From Anaerovorax odorimutans (GTDB lineage: Bacteria; Bacillota; Clostridia; Peptostreptococcales; Anaerovoracaceae), in contig NZ_JANFXK010000024.1 of NCBI RefSeq assembly GCF_024459955.1, positions 1 through 42,723 of the forward strand: a stretch of 42,723 bases of DNA, in the 5' to 3' direction. The notes under the pieces were generated by a model. It saw only the letters and a program-made list of their open reading frames with translations, did not search any database and was not told where the DNA came from. Shown piece after piece: positions 42,558 through 42,723 of this stretch; position 1 is the stretch's first letter, and each line of letters opens with the position of its first letter. Made by a program: the position numbers and the translations under genes.

Positions 42558-42723
42558 CTTGCGACCAAATCGGTCGCTTGCTGTAAAATCCTGCGACCAT
42601 GGACCCTGAATTGACTCCTTGGTCGCAGATGCCTCTCTGAACTGCGGCCATTTGCGACCAAATCGGTTGCTTGCTGCAGAATCCCGCGACCATGGACCCT
42701 GAATTCGCTCCTTGGTCGCAGAT
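42558..42723. repeat. Family B repeat array, two more 93-bp units upstream of the nuclease-like gene
   Basis: Units start at about 42558 and 42651, the second reaching the window end, so the array probably continues. Both contain the intact GCGACCA/TGGTCGC pair with a loop that begins TGGACCCTGAATT, slightly different from the loops of the other block. The spacing between the blocks (41618 to 42558, 940 bp) is not a multiple of 93. Confidence 0.88.

Overview
The window reads as a chromosomal segment of an anaerobic, amino-acid- and fermentation-oriented member of Clostridia (Bacillota). Evidence: strong AGGAGG-type ribosome binding sites, TTG starts, a glycyl-radical enzyme with its activase, three sigma-54 (RpoN) enhancer-binding activators of clostridial type, an acetoin-dehydrogenase-like complex with lipoate salvage genes, and Rpn and PD-(D/E)XK family proteins common in Clostridia. 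A placement near the Anaerovoracaceae (Family XIII) is only a guess. No rRNA, tRNA, CRISPR array or clear insertion sequence was seen.

Layout. 1-248: tandem array of a 104-107 bp palindromic repeat (family A). 260-2919: a small membrane protein, a crotonase and an Rpn-type nuclease with a consensus sigma-A promoter. 2983-12679 (minus strand): a long run acoA-acoB-acoC-acoL-lplA2-lipoyl protein-lipA-lplA1 followed by an NCS2 purine/pyrimidine permease whose reading frame carries an in-frame TAG at the 12th codon. A sigma-54 promoter precedes acoA and the divergent acoR-like activator (13016-15076) probably drives it. 15098-23688 (minus): a catabolic island in two sigma-54 transcription units: (i) M24 creatinase-like protein, beta-hydroxyacid dehydrogenase, SDR, TIM-barrel isomerase, OYE-type flavoenzyme; (ii) Gfo/Idh/MocA oxidoreductase and a GPH-type symporter. 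A second activator (24050-26089) with its own sigma-54 promoter, and an auxin-efflux-type carrier, point the other way. TGACA/TGTCA half-sites recur upstream of all these sigma-54 promoters and look like shared enhancers.

27036-31601 (minus): QueG-like ferredoxin protein, glycyl-radical activase and glycyl-radical enzyme, followed by a decayed second copy of the QueG-like C-terminus. 31693-33123: glutamine synthetase with its own sigma-A promoter and terminator. 33248-38923: an arginine-type catabolic unit (amidinohydrolase, RocB-like M20 peptidase, APC permease) behind a third sigma-54 promoter, with a RocR-like activator upstream. 39006-40911: HTH-AbrB fusion regulator with an ABC-2 exporter.

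41061-42723: an array of 93-bp repeats (family B) in which a 7-bp hairpin arm pair is invariant in all eight units, interrupted by a gene for an uncharacterised PD-(D/E)XK-like protein. This repeat-nuclease arrangement, the sigma-54/TGACA regulon, the interrupted NCS2 gene and the decayed ferredoxin remnant are the most noteworthy observations.
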